Source of the DNA: Geobacter sp. UBA2189
GTDB lineage: Bacteria > Desulfobacterota > Desulfuromonadia > Geobacterales > Pseudopelobacteraceae
DNA length: 15,960 bases
Assembly (NCBI GenBank): GCA_002328035.1
Contig: DCVL01000063.1
Span: forward strand, 27,092 to 43,051
Reading direction: 5' to 3'
Under the pieces are notes generated by a model. The model worked only from the letters and a program-made list of their open reading frames with translations. It searched no databases and had not been told where the DNA came from. The position numbers were made by a program, and so were the translations under genes. Below are positions 15,284-15,960 of this stretch, piece after piece (the first letter of the stretch is position 1; every line of letters starts with the position of its first letter).

Positions 15284-15960
15284 CCGACGTTGTACAGGCG
15301 TACTTCGATGCCCAGACCGCCAAGGCAGCTTATGGCGCAAAGCAGAAGAGTGAAGAGATCGCCTTGCAGACCCTGGAGACGGCCCGGCGACGGGAAGAGA
15401 AGGGAGCCGGTGCGGTCAGCGATACGCTCCAGGCCGCCACTGCCCACAGCCGTGCCCTGCTTGAGAAGAGCAGAGCCCAGGGGGCCTACCGGAAGTCCCT
15501 TTCCCTGCTGGTCTTCGCCATGGGCATTCCGGCACAGACCAGCATCACCCTGGCTGATGATCTCTATGATACCCGCAGCCCTGACACCAAAGAGCTTGAT
15601 GCCTGGTTGGAAGAAACACGCAAACAGCATCCGGCCATCATAGCCGCCAAGGCGCAACTGGATGCCGTCAACCACAAGGTTGATGCCGCACGCTCCGAGG
15701 GACTTCCGACCCTGGATCTTACGGCAAACTATTACCAGAACGGCTATCCGGGCCAGGGACTGCAGCCAAGCCAGACTCAGACCTATACCGTGGGGCTGGC
15801 GCTAACTGTTCCGCTGTTTGAGGGATTTTCCCGAACCTACAAAATTCGCGGGATTGAGGCCCAGGTGGAGCAACGTGTCGCAGAGCTGCAGGATGCGGAA
15901 CACAACATCCTGATGGAGGTGGTTAAGGCGTACGCCGATGTAATTCCATTTCTAATTCAA
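15205..15960 (+). pseudogene. TolC-family outer-membrane efflux protein, 5'-truncated, 3' end disrupted or beyond window
   Basis: The frame is open from a stop at 15202-15204 to the window end, with TolC-type sequence from about 15226. The first structural repeat shows LQKTLTDVVQAYFDAQTAKA, then LETARRREEKGAGAVSDTLQ and LLVFAMGIP. The second shows HPAIIAAKAQLDAV, the strand ARSEGLPTLDLTANYYQNG, YTVGLALTVPLFEGF and the helix IEAQVEQRVAELQDAEHNIL. These are hallmarks of trimeric outer-membrane channels of RND/ABC or type I export. The signal peptide and the first part of the channel (perhaps 130 residues) are absent and no start codon with an RBS is in frame. After VVKAYADV the expected helix is replaced by VIPFLIQ in AT-rich DNA, suggesting a second break near 15940. 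It is GC-rich like recD2. It is probably non-functional. Confidence 0.75.

Noticed and set aside
15142..15675. Minus-strand and frame-shifted open frames over the TolC-type region
   Set aside because: The plus-strand frame open from 15205 shows both TolC repeats, so the others are shadows.

Overview
The window looks like chromosomal DNA from a Gram-negative anaerobe of the Geobacter/Desulfuromonadales type. This is inferred from the lipopolysaccharide-core glycosyltransferases next to a DUF4254 protein, the orphan MoxR-like ATPase, a long-type RecD2 helicase and the general protein style. No rRNA, tRNA, CRISPR array or intact transposase was seen, so the genus remains a guess.

Layout. (1) 1-2654, plus strand: the end of a heptosyltransferase-like GT9 gene, a DUF4254 gene, a complete GT9 gene and tcdA, all overlapping or within a few bases of each other, so probably one transcription unit (cell-envelope sugar transfer plus a tRNA-modification enzyme). 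(2) 2659-3732, minus strand: a MoxR-family AAA+ ATPase convergent with tcdA, with a good sigma-70-like promoter. (3) 3889-8392, plus strand: a membrane histidine kinase, a single-domain response regulator and glmS, separated by only 3-4 bases, possibly driven by a sigma-54-like promoter. (4) 8393-9466: two intergenic gaps rich in small repeats and dyads around a small HAD-type phosphatase. (5) 9467-12177: an isochorismatase-like hydrolase overlapping recD2. (6) 12178-about 15204: a strikingly AT-rich accessory segment. It holds an unannotated 57-residue ORF, a strong intrinsic terminator placed directly before the next gene, and an 854-residue protein with the signature of a papain/C39-like cysteine protease fused to uncharacterised and helical domains. 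(7) 15205-15960: a GC-rich TolC-type outer-membrane efflux gene without its 5' end, and apparently disrupted again near the window edge.

The most interesting part is region 6. The small ORF, the terminator and the large cysteine-protease-like gene form a compact cassette inserted between recD2 and a broken efflux gene. Because the terminator ends only 17 bases before the start codon of the large gene, essentially any transcript reaching that gene must cross it. Expression would therefore depend on read-through or antitermination, or would be kept low relative to the small protein. This layout would suit a guarded effector (defence or toxin-like) or a processing protease, but neither role is shown by the sequence.
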